Below, one piece after another: positions 1 to 8,159 of a stretch of DNA of 64,000 bases (positions are counted from its first letter, which is position 1; the number at the start of each line of letters is the position of its first letter). The notes beneath the pieces were generated by a model, which saw only the letters and a program-made list of their open reading frames with translations, searched no databases and was not told the DNA's origin. A program made the position numbers and the translations under genes. Source of the DNA: UBA9659 sp965208605 (GTDB taxonomy: Bacteria > Pseudomonadota > Gammaproteobacteria > Pseudomonadales > Azotimanducaceae); contig OZ242345.1 in the NCBI GenBank assembly GCA_965208605.1, positions 2,542,001-2,606,000 on the forward strand, given 5' to 3'.

Positions 1-1419
1 ACCCTGGATCACCGGGAGATGGCCCCAGGTGCCGCTCATCGGGACATGTTTTTGGATGATGATGGCGAGGTTATCAAAGGCTTATCTACTCGCTCTCATC
101 TTGCTGCTGGGGTTCCAGGGAGTGTGGACGGGCTACTCACACTGCTGGCAGCCCATGGCAACCTATCGCGGCAGGCGGTCATGGCACCGGCCATCAAGTT
201 GGCGAGCAAGGGCTTCCCCCTGACCTACGATCTGGCGCGGCAATTCAAACGGCAACTGAAGTATATGCGCACCTATCCCACCGCTATGGAAAAGTTCAGC
301 CGTGCTGGTGAAGCCTATGCGGAGGGTGATATCTGGGTGCAAAAAGACCTGGCTGATACGCTCAAGCGGATCTCAAGAGAGGGGCGAGATGGCTTTTACC
401 GGGGTAAGACGGCACGCCGGATCGTCGCCGAAATGCAAAGAGGCGGGGGCATCATCTCTGCGGAAGATCTTGCCAACTACCGGTCCCAGTGGCGAGAGCC
501 GGTGCATGGCACTTATAAAGGCTATGAGATATGGGGGATGGCAGCGCCTTCATCGGGGGGGCTGCTGATCCAACAGATATTGAACATGCTGGAGCCCTAT
601 GACCCGGGAGCACTGGGCTGGGGCAGTGCGGCGGCAGTGCATCTGCTGGTGGAAGCAGAAAGGCGTGCCTACGCTGACCGGGCGGAATATCTGGGTGACC
701 CGGATTTTCATGAGGTGCCCGCGGCCATGTTGATCGACAAGGACTATGCTCGACAACGGTTTGCAGATTTTGATCCTGAGCAGGCTTCAGATAGCGAGCT
801 CATAGGGGCGGGCGAGTGGCACCCGGAAGGGGAGGACACCACGCACTTTTCGGTGATGGATGCCCAGGGCATGATGGTTGCATTCACCACCACGCTTAAC
901 AGCAGCTACGGGAGTAAAATTGTCGTCGCCGGCACCGGGATTTTGTTGAACAACGAGATGGATGATTTTGCGATCAAGTTGAACACGCCCAATCAATTTG
1001 GTCTTATCGGTAGGGAAGCCAACGCCGTGGCCCCGGGCAAACGCATGTTGAGCTCCATGTCGCCCACCCTCGTCACCCACAACAATCAGCCCCTACTGAG
1101 CACCGGTTCCCCAGGCGGCTCAACGATTATCACCACCACCCTGCAAGTTATTCTCAATGTGATTGAGCACCAGATGAGCATTGAAGATGCGGTGAGCTTG
1201 CCGAGGTTTCATCATCAATGGAAGCCGGATGTCATCCTCTATGATCGTTACGCCCTATCACCGGACACCCTCCACCTGTTGCATGAGATGGGGCATCAAA
1301 CAGCGCTCCAGAAGCGATATTCCCGAGGCATTGGCGACGCCAACTCCATTTTGTTCAAGGATGGCTTAATGCACGGCATCAAGGATCCCAGGGGTGATGG
1401 TATAGCCGTTGGTTATTAG
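1..1419 (+). CDS. ggt: Gamma-glutamyltransferase (5' truncated by window edge)
   Basis: The reading frame is open from base 1, so the gene begins before the window. Gamma-glutamyltransferases are periplasmic Ntn hydrolases that cleave and transfer the gamma-glutamyl group of glutathione and related compounds. The precursor cuts itself into two subunits; the small one begins with the catalytic Thr of the TTHFSV motif, seen here with its first Thr codon at 838-840. The family motifs REMAPGAAHRDMF, STRSHLAAGVPG (large subunit) and TGSPGGSTI (small-subunit glycine loop) are all present and in order. The C-terminus looks complete. The N-terminal signal peptide and roughly the first 90 to 100 residues lie outside the window. 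Function is clear from the motifs; a role in cephalosporin acylase-type chemistry, known for some relatives, cannot be excluded. Confidence 0.93.
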   Translation, partial: TLDHREMAPGAAHRDMFLDDDGEVIKGLSTRSHLAAGVPGSVDGLLTLLAAHGNLSRQAVMAPAIKLASKGFPLTYDLARQFKRQLKYMRTYPTAMEKFSRAGEAYAEGDIWVQKDLADTLKRISREGRDGFYRGKTARRIVAEMQRGGGIISAEDLANYRSQWREPVHGTYKGYEIWGMAAPSSGGLLIQQILNMLEPYDPGALGWGSAAAVHLLVEAERRAYADRAEYLGDPDFHEVPAAMLIDKDYARQRFADFDPEQASDSELIGAGEWHPEGEDTTHFSVMDAQGMMVAFTTTLNSSYGSKIVVAGTGILLNNEMDDFAIKLNTPNQFGLIGREANAVAPGKRMLSSMSPTLVTHNNQPLLSTGSPGGSTIITTTLQVILNVIEHQMSIEDAVSLPRFHHQWKPDVILYDRYALSPDTLHLLHEMGHQTALQKRYSRGIGDANSILFKDGLMHGIKDPRGDGIAVGY

Positions 1420-1511
1420 TCATTGCTCCCACTAACAGCAAGCAGACTAGTGGTGGTGCCATCCAGCCGCTGAATCTTGCTAGTTTCAAGGCTTATGATC
1501 TTCGGGGCAGG

Positions 1512-2855
1512 GTGCCCGATGAGATGAATGAAGACCTCGCCTATGCCGTTGGTCGTGCCTATAGCGACTTCGTCATGCCAGAGACGGTGGTGGTCGGGCA
1601 TGACAACCGTTCTTCCAGCCCGATGCTCAGCCAGGCACTGGTGGCAGGGTTGATTGCCAGCGGTGTCCAGGTGCATCACCTCGGCACCTGCGGTACCGAG
1701 GAAGTATATTTTTCCACCGCGCATTTTAAGTTTGATGGCGGCATCATGGTGACCGCAAGTCATAATCCCAAAGATTACAACGGGATGAAACTTGTGCAAC
1801 GTGAAGCCCGCCCTATTAGTGCCGACACCGGGCTCAACACCATTCGCGATGCGGTGCAACACAACCGCTTTGCCGCCAGCTCAACACTTGCTACCAGAGC
1901 AACAAAGGCGCATGCACAAAAGGGTGGATGTATAGCCTTGGAACACAGGCCCGCCTACATACAGCGGCTACTAGACCTTGTAGACCGGGCTTGCTTGAAG
2001 CCGCTCCGCCTGCTGGTCAATCCTGGGCATGGTTGTGCGGGTGCGATAATAGATTGTTTGTCGCCGCATCTGCCGGTGACGTTTGTGCCGCTTCATTTTG
2101 ATGCCGACGGGGACTTCCCTATGGGCGTTCCCAATCCATTGCTACCCGAGAATCGCCAGCCCACTCAGGAGGCTATCATCAGCAGCCATGCCGACCTGGG
2201 TATTGCCTGGGATGGTGACTTTGATCGGTGTTTCTTTTTTGATGAAGCAGCGCGTTACATTGAGAGCTACTATATTGTGGGTATCTTGGCGCGGGCATTT
2301 CTTGAGAGGGCACCGAACAGCACTATAGTGCATGACCCCAGACTCGTCTGGAACACTGTGGAACTAGTGAACAAGGGCAGGGGGAGGCCCGTTCCGAGCA
2401 AAGCAGGGCATGCCTTTATGAAAGAAACCATGCGCCGGGAGAATGCCATCTATGGTGGTGAGATGAGTGGGCATCATTATTTTCGGGATTTTGCTTTTTG
2501 TGACAGTGGCATGTTGCCCTGGCTGATGCTGGTGGAGCTGATGTCTAGAGAAGATAAAAAACTTTCCGAATTGGTGGGTGCACACATGGCAAGTTACCCG
2601 GTGAGTGGTGAGATTAATCGTCAAGTTGACGCGGCTGCCGAGCTGCTGGTGTCTATTGAAAAAAAGTACCGCCAGGAGGCGCTGAGTGTGCAGCATATTG
2701 ATGGCTTGAGTGTGGAGTGTGCTGAGTGGCGGTTTAACCTCCGCCTGTCCAATACGGAATCGGTACTGAGATTGAATGTAGAGACAAAAGCGAATCCCGA
2801 ATTGCTGCAGGAAAAGACGCATGAGTTGCTGGCGCTGATTGGCGGCGGGGAATGA
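1512..2855 (+). CDS. Phosphomannomutase/phosphoglucomutase
   Basis: Alpha-D-phosphohexomutase that interconverts hexose 6- and 1-phosphates for nucleotide sugar and surface polysaccharide synthesis. Four family signatures are visible in order: the phosphoserine loop TASHNPKDYNGMK, the metal-binding loop DGDFDRCFFFD, the sugar-specificity loop GGEMSGHHYF, and the C-terminal phosphate-binding loop RLSNTESVLRLN. The first conventional start is GTG at 1512. However, the same frame upstream still encodes conserved N-terminal residues (SFKAYDLRGR, 1482-1511), and no ATG, GTG or TTG occurs between the preceding in-frame stop (1395-1397) and 1512. The gene may start at a rare codon (ATT 1422, ATC 1461 or CTG 1470), lack its first 10 to 15 residues, or carry a sequence error. 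It lies about 90 bases after ggt. Confidence 0.88.
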   Translation: MPDEMNEDLAYAVGRAYSDFVMPETVVVGHDNRSSSPMLSQALVAGLIASGVQVHHLGTCGTEEVYFSTAHFKFDGGIMVTASHNPKDYNGMKLVQREARPISADTGLNTIRDAVQHNRFAASSTLATRATKAHAQKGGCIALEHRPAYIQRLLDLVDRACLKPLRLLVNPGHGCAGAIIDCLSPHLPVTFVPLHFDADGDFPMGVPNPLLPENRQPTQEAIISSHADLGIAWDGDFDRCFFFDEAARYIESYYIVGILARAFLERAPNSTIVHDPRLVWNTVELVNKGRGRPVPSKAGHAFMKETMRRENAIYGGEMSGHHYFRDFAFCDSGMLPWLMLVELMSREDKKLSELVGAHMASYPVSGEINRQVDAAAELLVSIEKKYRQEALSVQHIDGLSVECAEWRFNLRLSNTESVLRLNVETKANPELLQEKTHELLALIGGGE

Positions 2856-2895
2856 CGGGGAGCGACGAACCATTTTGTTGTTGATGTGTACATGC

Positions 2896-3095
2896 CCAAG
2901 GTGATTGGCTTTGTTCCTCTGGATTCCCCTCACCCCAGTCATACCGCCGAAGGCGGTACGACTTGGGTGACGAGAATGACGGGGTATGGGGGAAATCCAG
3001 TCATTGAGTAACCCAGAGTGGTGGCTTACGGCGCCCCGCGCCGTCATTCTCGAGCTTGCTCGGGAATCCAGAGGAACAAAGCCAACCACCTGTGT
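2896..3095. repeat. Composite dispersed repeat with inverted ends
   Basis: About 200 bp with near-identical inverted ends of about 30 bp. The left end contains GGCTTTGTTCCTCTGGATTC and the right end its complement, GAATCCAGAGGAACAAAGCC. Inside lie a stem-loop (about 2930-2970, loop GAA) and a copy of the CGTCATTCTCGAGCTTGCTC unit (3041-3060). No coding function is apparent. The layout resembles a miniature inverted-repeat element, but no target duplication or transposase was identified. It fills most of the 283-base gap before the djlA-like gene. Confidence 0.7.
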
Positions 3096-3138
3096 GCGCA
3101 TGCATAGAAACACAATGGCTAGAAGTGGAGTTTGGTCT

Positions 3139-3909
3139 ATGGGTTGGATGGGGAAGATATTGGGCGGCAGTCTGGGGTTCGCCATAGGTGGACCCATAGG
3201 CGCAGTTCTGGGTGCAGTCCTGGGGCACCATGCGTTTGATAGCGATGGTGTTGGCATTACTGTTGATCTTGGTGCTGGGGACTCATTGCTGTCATTGCTG
3301 GAAGCACGTCAAAGTGTATTTTTTGTTGCCGTCTTCTCCATGCTCGGCAAATTGAGCAAGGCAGACGGGCAGGTGACCCAGGCGGAGATTGATGCTGTAG
3401 ATGCGGTGATTCAGCAGCACCTAAGGCTTGATGACCAGGCCCGGCGATTGGCAATAGGGGTGTTTAACCAGGCGAAGGATGCTGGGGACAGCTTTGATGA
3501 TTACGCCCAGCAGTTTTATCAAGAATTTAGAAGGCAACCAGAGATACTCAGTTTTCTCATTGATCTGCTACTGCTCGTTGCGCATGCCGATGGCGCCATC
3601 AAACCCGAAGAGCAGGCAATGATTCTGCGGGCGGTGAAAATCTTTCACCTAGAGGATGCTTATGAACAAATCAAGGCACGCCATTCACCCGTCGATAGTC
3701 TGGATAAATCTTATGAAATTCTGGGTGCAATGCATCACGAATCCCTTGCCGAAATAAAGAAAAAGTACCGCCGCTTGGCGATGGAATATCATCCCGATAG
3801 AGTCAAGGCGCGCGGCGTGTCGCCCGAGTTTGCGGCCGCCGCCGAAGCCCGATTCAAAGCTATCCAACATGCCTTTGACCTGATAGAAAAACAGCATAAA
3901 AAGACCTAG
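3139..3909 (+). CDS. djlA: DjlA-like co-chaperone (TerB-like plus DnaJ domain)
   Basis: A 256-residue protein with a glycine-rich hydrophobic N-terminal segment (GGSLGFAIGGPIGAVLGAVL) typical of the single membrane anchor of DjlA, a helical TerB-like middle (residues ~40-165) with the repeated DG motif (KADGQVTQAEID, HADGAIKPEEQ), and a C-terminal J domain with YEILG and the essential HPD tripeptide (EYHPDR). DjlA-type proteins face the cytoplasm and stimulate DnaK ATPase activity. I chose the ATG at 3139 because it begins directly before the membrane segment; the frame is open further upstream, but that part is only the dispersed repeat. A modest GTGGAG precedes the start. Membership of the DjlA group rather than another TerB-J protein is inferred from domain order. 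Confidence 0.82.
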   Translation: MGWMGKILGGSLGFAIGGPIGAVLGAVLGHHAFDSDGVGITVDLGAGDSLLSLLEARQSVFFVAVFSMLGKLSKADGQVTQAEIDAVDAVIQQHLRLDDQARRLAIGVFNQAKDAGDSFDDYAQQFYQEFRRQPEILSFLIDLLLLVAHADGAIKPEEQAMILRAVKIFHLEDAYEQIKARHSPVDSLDKSYEILGAMHHESLAEIKKKYRRLAMEYHPDRVKARGVSPEFAAAAEARFKAIQHAFDLIEKQHKKT

Positions 3910-3932
3910 TCTGCCTCAGGAGGCGATGGAAA

Positions 3933-4613
3933 ATGACGCATCACTCAGTAGCCCCGCGCTTCATTCCCTATTCCCATAGCACCCGTTCGCCAGAAGAGAT
4001 GCTTGAGCAGTCCGCGGCTCACTATGCGGAGATGCAAGGTCGCCGCACGGTACGCGACTTCTCCGACAGGCCGGTACCCCGGGCGGTGATTGAGAACTGC
4101 ATCAAAACCGCGGGCACTGCTCAGAGTGGTGCCAACTTGCAACCCTGGCATTTTGTTGCGGTCCAGGAGCCCAGCATTAAACGGGACATCCGGCAGGCTG
4201 CGGAAAAGGAAGAACGTGCCTTTTATAACGGCAAGGCACCCCAAGAATGGCTTGATGCCTTGGCACCGCTCGGCACTGATGCGGACAAACCCTTCCTGGA
4301 AACCGCACCCTGGCTGCTCGCTATATTCCAACAACGTTACGGGGAATTGCCTGATGGACGGCGGGTAAAACACTACTACGCCACTGAGTCAGTGGGCATA
4401 GCGACGGGCTTTCTTATCAATGCGTTACATCTTGCCGGGCTGGTGTGCTTGACCCATACGCCTAGCCCTATGGGTTTTTTGCGGGAGCTGCTGGGCAGGC
4501 CCAGATCTGAGCGGCCTTTTTTGTTGTTAGTGACCGGCTATCCGGCAGCGGCGGCGAAGGTGCCTGAGATCACTAAAAAAAGCCTCTCAGAGATTGCGAC
4601 CTTCATCCCCTAA
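3933..4613 (+). CDS. Nitroreductase family protein
   Basis: A 226-residue FMN-dependent oxidoreductase of the nitroreductase fold. The N-terminal GRRTVRDFSDRPVPRAVIE and the following GTAQSGANLQPWHFV are the FMN-phosphate and FMN-ring binding motifs of this family. The length and pattern are closest to the subgroup related to iodotyrosine deiodinase, so the substrate may be something other than a nitroaromatic. A clear ribosome-binding site (CAGGAGG) lies eight bases before the ATG. The gene starts 23 bases after the djlA-like gene, suggesting co-transcription, and converges on the protease gene with an 11-base gap. The substrate is unknown. Confidence 0.85.
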   Translation: MTHHSVAPRFIPYSHSTRSPEEMLEQSAAHYAEMQGRRTVRDFSDRPVPRAVIENCIKTAGTAQSGANLQPWHFVAVQEPSIKRDIRQAAEKEERAFYNGKAPQEWLDALAPLGTDADKPFLETAPWLLAIFQQRYGELPDGRRVKHYYATESVGIATGFLINALHLAGLVCLTHTPSPMGFLRELLGRPRSERPFLLLVTGYPAAAAKVPEITKKSLSEIATFIP

Positions 4614-4624
4614 GAACGTCTTGC

Positions 4625-6937
4625 CTAGGAGCCATCTTGATAGGGGGCAGCCTGGCTTGCCGTCCCGGTCTGTGCTTCCAGTGCTATTAAATCCAGCAGG
4701 ATGCGGCCGCTTTCCAGCACATAAGCATCCGGCGGTTCGTTCGCATCTGCAGCTGAGTTGGCAGCAGTGCGCTCTGCTGCTGTGCCTTCTGATGTCTTTT
4801 CTGCCGCCCCTTCTGACATCCCTTCTAAAGCGTCTTCTGAAGAAGCACCCGTCATACCGGCCATCTCACTACCAGACACCGAGCCCTCATCGGACCCATT
4901 GATCTCAGGCACTATGGCACCGCCAGGCGTTGCTTTGGTCGGCGCGGCAAGGGTTGCTTCCTCAGGATCTAAATCATCCAGAGAGGTGATTGCCCTGAGC
5001 CCCTGAGCCAGGCGTTTCGTGTTTTCCAGCGCCACCCAGAAGGCATCTCTTTCCTGCTTTTCCGTCAGCCGAGCGGCTTCATTCAGGTTGACAGTCTGGT
5101 CGTCTCGCTCTGCCTTTCGGTAGGCAAAGGCGGCTGCTGAGTAGTTGAACTCGGGATCAGTTGAGACCCGTGCTTGATGCAAGGATTGCAACTCAGGCAA
5201 GAGCGGGCGCAGATTTTTTTTGACTTGATAGGAGGCGGGGCGAATCTGGTCCCAGGGGAGGGGCCTGTCCAGGGTACTTTCCCCTATATGGTCCGGGTCA
5301 TAAGTGGAGGGGTAGCTGATGTCCGGGATGATACCTCGGTGTTGGGTGCTCTCCCCAGAGATGCGATAGAACTTTGCCTGGGTCAACTTCAATTGCCCCT
5401 GCTTGAGTGGCAGTAGCGTCTGTACCGTTCCCTTGCCGAAGGTCTGGCTACCAATCACCAGCCCCCGCTGATAGTCCTGCATTGCCCCGGCAAAGATTTC
5501 CGATGCGGAAGCACTCAACCGATTGACCAGAACGACAAGGGGTCCCTCAAAGGTAACCTCGCCATCCTGGTCAACAAGAATGTTCACCCGGTTGCGTTTG
5601 CCACGCACCTGTACGGCCGGACCCCGATCAATAAATAGCCCGGTGAGGGTTCTGGCTTCTTGTAAGGAACCACCACCATTGTTGCGTAGGTCAATGACAA
5701 TGCCGTCCACTTCTTGGGCGACCAAATCAGCCAGTAGTTGCTTTACATCTCGGGTAGTGCTCTTAAAGTCGTGGTCACCCCGCTGCATGCCTTTGAAGTC
5801 AACATAAAATGTGGGGATATCAATGACCCCCAATTGGAAGGTCTGTCCATGTTGTTCAATTTCTATGATGTCTGATTTGGCCGCCTGTTCTTTCAACTCC
5901 ACTCGGTTACGGATGATGTGAATGACCTTTGTCCCCGTGGTGTAATTGGCTTCCTCGGGAATGATCGCGAGGCGCACCTGGGTGCCTTTTTTGCCCCGAA
6001 TGAGTTGTACCACCTCATCTAAGCGCCAGCCAATGACATCTGCCAGCTCGCCGGTGTCGCCTTGACCCACCGCGACAATCCGGTCATCGGGTTGTAATTG
6101 CCCGGCCTTGTCAGCGGGTCCCGCCGGCACCAGGCTGACGACCTTGGTGTATTCATCCTCCAGCTGCAAGACCGCCCCTATACCTTCCAGAGACAGGCTC
6201 ATGTTGATGTCAAAATTCTCCGAATTACGGGGGGAAAAGTACTGCGTATGGGGGTCATAGACACGGGTAAATGAGTTCATGTACACCTGATACACATCTT
6301 CACTGTTGGTTTGCCCTGAACGGTGCAGTCTGTTGGTAAAACGTTTCACTAGTAATTCTTGAATCTTCTCGGGTGTCTCCTCGGCGAGTTTCAGGTTCAA
6401 CATGGCAGCTTTGATATGCCGGCGCCACAGATCATCCAGTTCCTCTGGGGTCTGTGCCCAGCGCAGGTTATCCGGGTCCAGCAGCAGACTTTCATCCTTG
6501 CTGAAATCAAACTCATCAATGTTCGTTTCAAGTATCTCAACTACCTTTTTGAATCGGCTCAGCACTCGCTCTCGGTATTGATTAAAAATATAAAAAGCGA
6601 CCTCCAGGTTACCTTGGCGCAAACTATCGTCCAGCGTAAAACGATAGGGTTCAAATTCTTCAATATCCGAGGCGAGGAAATAATTTTTACCGCTATCCAG
6701 ATCCTCCAAGTAAGCATCCAAGAGGGTTGATGACAGGGCATCATCCAGGGCGGTGGGTGCAAAATGCTGTGCTTGCAGGGCCGCAACGATATTCCGGGTG
6801 GTCGTTAGGTGGATTTCCAGAGGTGCCAGGGCTGGTTCATGGGCGGGCGATTCTGTGGTGTGCACACGGGCAAGGGTAGCCTGATGTGCCAGCAAGACCG
6901 CAAAGAAGAAAGTGATGCATATCCCAATTTTTTTCAT
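4625..6937 (-). CDS. prc: Carboxy-terminal processing (tail-specific) protease
   Basis: Periplasmic serine protease of the S41 family that trims C-termini and degrades periplasmic proteins. From the ATG at 6937 the protein has 770 residues: signal peptide (~1-23), N-terminal helical domain, PDZ domain (~245-330), and the S41 core with catalytic Ser477 in SASASEIF, Asp488 (AMQDYQ) and Lys502 in FGKGTVQ, spaced as in E. coli Prc. The C-terminal domain matches the usual Prc extension up to about residue 675. After it comes a low-complexity stretch rich in SEG/AAE repeats (DNA about 4770-4850), which looks like an in-frame tandem-repeat insertion, then a short conserved-looking tail. The frame remains open 25 codons upstream of the chosen start, but that segment is a repeat (TAGTGAACCAATAG copies) and lacks a signal-peptide pattern. 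Confidence 0.92.
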   Translation of the reverse strand: MKKIGICITFFFAVLLAHQATLARVHTTESPAHEPALAPLEIHLTTTRNIVAALQAQHFAPTALDDALSSTLLDAYLEDLDSGKNYFLASDIEEFEPYRFTLDDSLRQGNLEVAFYIFNQYRERVLSRFKKVVEILETNIDEFDFSKDESLLLDPDNLRWAQTPEELDDLWRRHIKAAMLNLKLAEETPEKIQELLVKRFTNRLHRSGQTNSEDVYQVYMNSFTRVYDPHTQYFSPRNSENFDINMSLSLEGIGAVLQLEDEYTKVVSLVPAGPADKAGQLQPDDRIVAVGQGDTGELADVIGWRLDEVVQLIRGKKGTQVRLAIIPEEANYTTGTKVIHIIRNRVELKEQAAKSDIIEIEQHGQTFQLGVIDIPTFYVDFKGMQRGDHDFKSTTRDVKQLLADLVAQEVDGIVIDLRNNGGGSLQEARTLTGLFIDRGPAVQVRGKRNRVNILVDQDGEVTFEGPLVVLVNRLSASASEIFAGAMQDYQRGLVIGSQTFGKGTVQTLLPLKQGQLKLTQAKFYRISGESTQHRGIIPDISYPSTYDPDHIGESTLDRPLPWDQIRPASYQVKKNLRPLLPELQSLHQARVSTDPEFNYSAAAFAYRKAERDDQTVNLNEAARLTEKQERDAFWVALENTKRLAQGLRAITSLDDLDPEEATLAAPTKATPGGAIVPEINGSDEGSVSGSEMAGMTGASSEDALEGMSEGAAEKTSEGTAAERTAANSAADANEPPDAYVLESGRILLDLIALEAQTGTASQAAPYQDGS

Positions 6938-7045
6938 GAGTGATTTTTCCGTGCCTTCTAGTGAACCAATAGTAACAAGTAGTGACGAGTAGTGAACCAA
7001 TAGTGAACGCAATAGGATGGTGAAGGATTGTGTAGCCGTGCTTGT

Positions 7046-7073
7046 TTGTCAAAGTATATTTTGCATTTATAGG
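7046..7073 (+). promoter_or_regulatory. Candidate sigma-70 promoter for rpsU
   Basis: TTGTCA (7046-7051), a 16-base spacer and TATAGG (7068-7073) lie about 50 bases before the rpsU start. The position suits the macromolecular synthesis genes, but the match is only moderate. Confidence 0.3.
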
Positions 7074-7125
7074 GGTTTGTCGCTAGAATTGCCGCCTTTT
7101 AGCACTAGCATTGGAAGCAGATTGA

Positions 7126-7341
7126 ATGCCTCAAATTAAAGTCAAAGAGAACGAACCATTTGATATTGCCATGCGTCGCTTCAAGCGGTCTTGTGAAAAG
7201 GCCGGCATCCTGGCGGAAGTTCGGAAGCGCGAATACTATGAAAAGCCCACCTCCATGCGCAAGCGAAAAGCGGCGGCGGCGGTCAAACGATATGCTAAGA
7301 AGGTACAGCGCGAGTCGCGGCGTATGGAGCGCCTGTACTAG
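7126..7341 (+). CDS. rpsU: 30S ribosomal protein S21
   Basis: A 71-residue basic protein matching S21 over its whole length: it begins MPQIKVKENEPFDIAMRRFK and carries the YEKPT..RKRK segment and an Arg/Lys-rich tail. S21 joins the small subunit near the anti-Shine-Dalgarno region and supports initiation. A GGAAGC sequence lies 7-8 bases before the ATG. It heads the rpsU-yqeY-dnaG-rpoD series, the classic macromolecular synthesis arrangement of Gammaproteobacteria, here with a repeat-filled gap of 258 bases before yqeY. Confidence 0.97.
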   Translation: MPQIKVKENEPFDIAMRRFKRSCEKAGILAEVRKREYYEKPTSMRKRKAAAAVKRYAKKVQRESRRMERLY

Positions 7342-7377
7342 TTCATTCGAGCGGTTTATTAGAGCGGTTCATTCGCC

Positions 7378-7530
7378 GTCATTCTCGTCACCCCAGTCAT
7401 CACAGCCTTCGGCAGGACGTCTGGGTTCGGCCCCTCCGCTGTCATTCTTGTCACCCGAGTCATTACAGCCATCGGCTGTGATGACTGGGGTGACGGGAAT
7501 CCAGAGGAACAAAGGCAACCACCTTAGGCT
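7378..7530. repeat. Dispersed repeat copy with central stem-loop
   Basis: The rpsU-yqeY gap holds two partial CGTCATTCTCGTCACCC-type units, a 45-base near-perfect stem-loop (7450-7494, loop ATC) and one right-hand arm GGGAATCCAGAGGAACAAAG (7495-7515). No coding potential. The stem-loop could also act as an RNA structure between the two genes. Confidence 0.7.
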
Positions 7531-7599
7531 GCCTGAATATTGCCAGGTCAAGAGCCCTCATTTTATATAAACAGCAATTCAAGATACCTGAAGCTCACT

Positions 7600-8058
7600 A
7601 TGTCTGAATCCGTCAAGCAACAACTTAAAGCCCAGATCAAGCTAGCGATGAAAGCCAGACAAAAACAACGTTTGGCTGCCTTGCGTTTGATTATGGCGGA
7701 CTTCCAGCGCGTTGAGATTGACGAACGGATTGAAATAGACGAGCCCCGTGCCTTCGCCATTCTGGACAAGATGACTCGGCAGAGAAACGATTCGCTGAGC
7801 CAATTCCAGGCTGCAGGTCGGGATGACCTTGCGGAAATTGAAGCCGGGGAGCTTGCCATCATCCGTGAATTTCTGCCCGCCAAGATAGAGGAAGCCGAGC
7901 TCAGGCAACTTATCACCCAGGCACTGGAAGCAACCGGTGCCACCTCAGTACGGGATATGGGCAGCGTCATGGCGTTATTGAAACCACAGCTTCAGGGCCG
8001 CGCCGACATGCGGCAGGTCTCGCAGCAGGTCAAGACTCAGCTGACAGCCGCCACCTAG
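7600..8058 (+). CDS. yqeY: GatB/YqeY domain protein
   Basis: A 152-residue cytoplasmic protein of the YqeY family, which shares its fold with the tRNA-binding tail domain of GatB. It shows the typical MSESVKQQLKAQIKLAMKARQ start, the KMTRQRNDSLSQFQAAGR segment, and GSVMALLKPQLQGRADM near the end. Its cellular role is not established; the conserved position between rpsU and dnaG is normal for Gammaproteobacteria. The frame is open 20 codons further upstream, but family length and sequence favour the ATG at 7600. No strong ribosome-binding site precedes that ATG. Confidence 0.9.
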   Translation: MSESVKQQLKAQIKLAMKARQKQRLAALRLIMADFQRVEIDERIEIDEPRAFAILDKMTRQRNDSLSQFQAAGRDDLAEIEAGELAIIREFLPAKIEEAELRQLITQALEATGATSVRDMGSVMALLKPQLQGRADMRQVSQQVKTQLTAAT

Positions 8059-8159
8059 CGTAACGTAGCAAGAAGTCGTGCAACAAGTCGCTGCCAAGGA
8101 CTAGTGTGATAGAGTATGCACCCAGCTCATACTAGGGACTAGAGAAGAGAGCGCGACCG

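Noticed and set aside
2896..3095. Insertion sequence
   Set aside because: No transposase gene or remnant is present in this or any other repeat copy in the window.
2364..3257. Long minus-strand open frame over the phosphomannomutase 3' end and the repeat
   Set aside because: It crosses a clear gene and an intergenic repeat, with no recognisable protein features.
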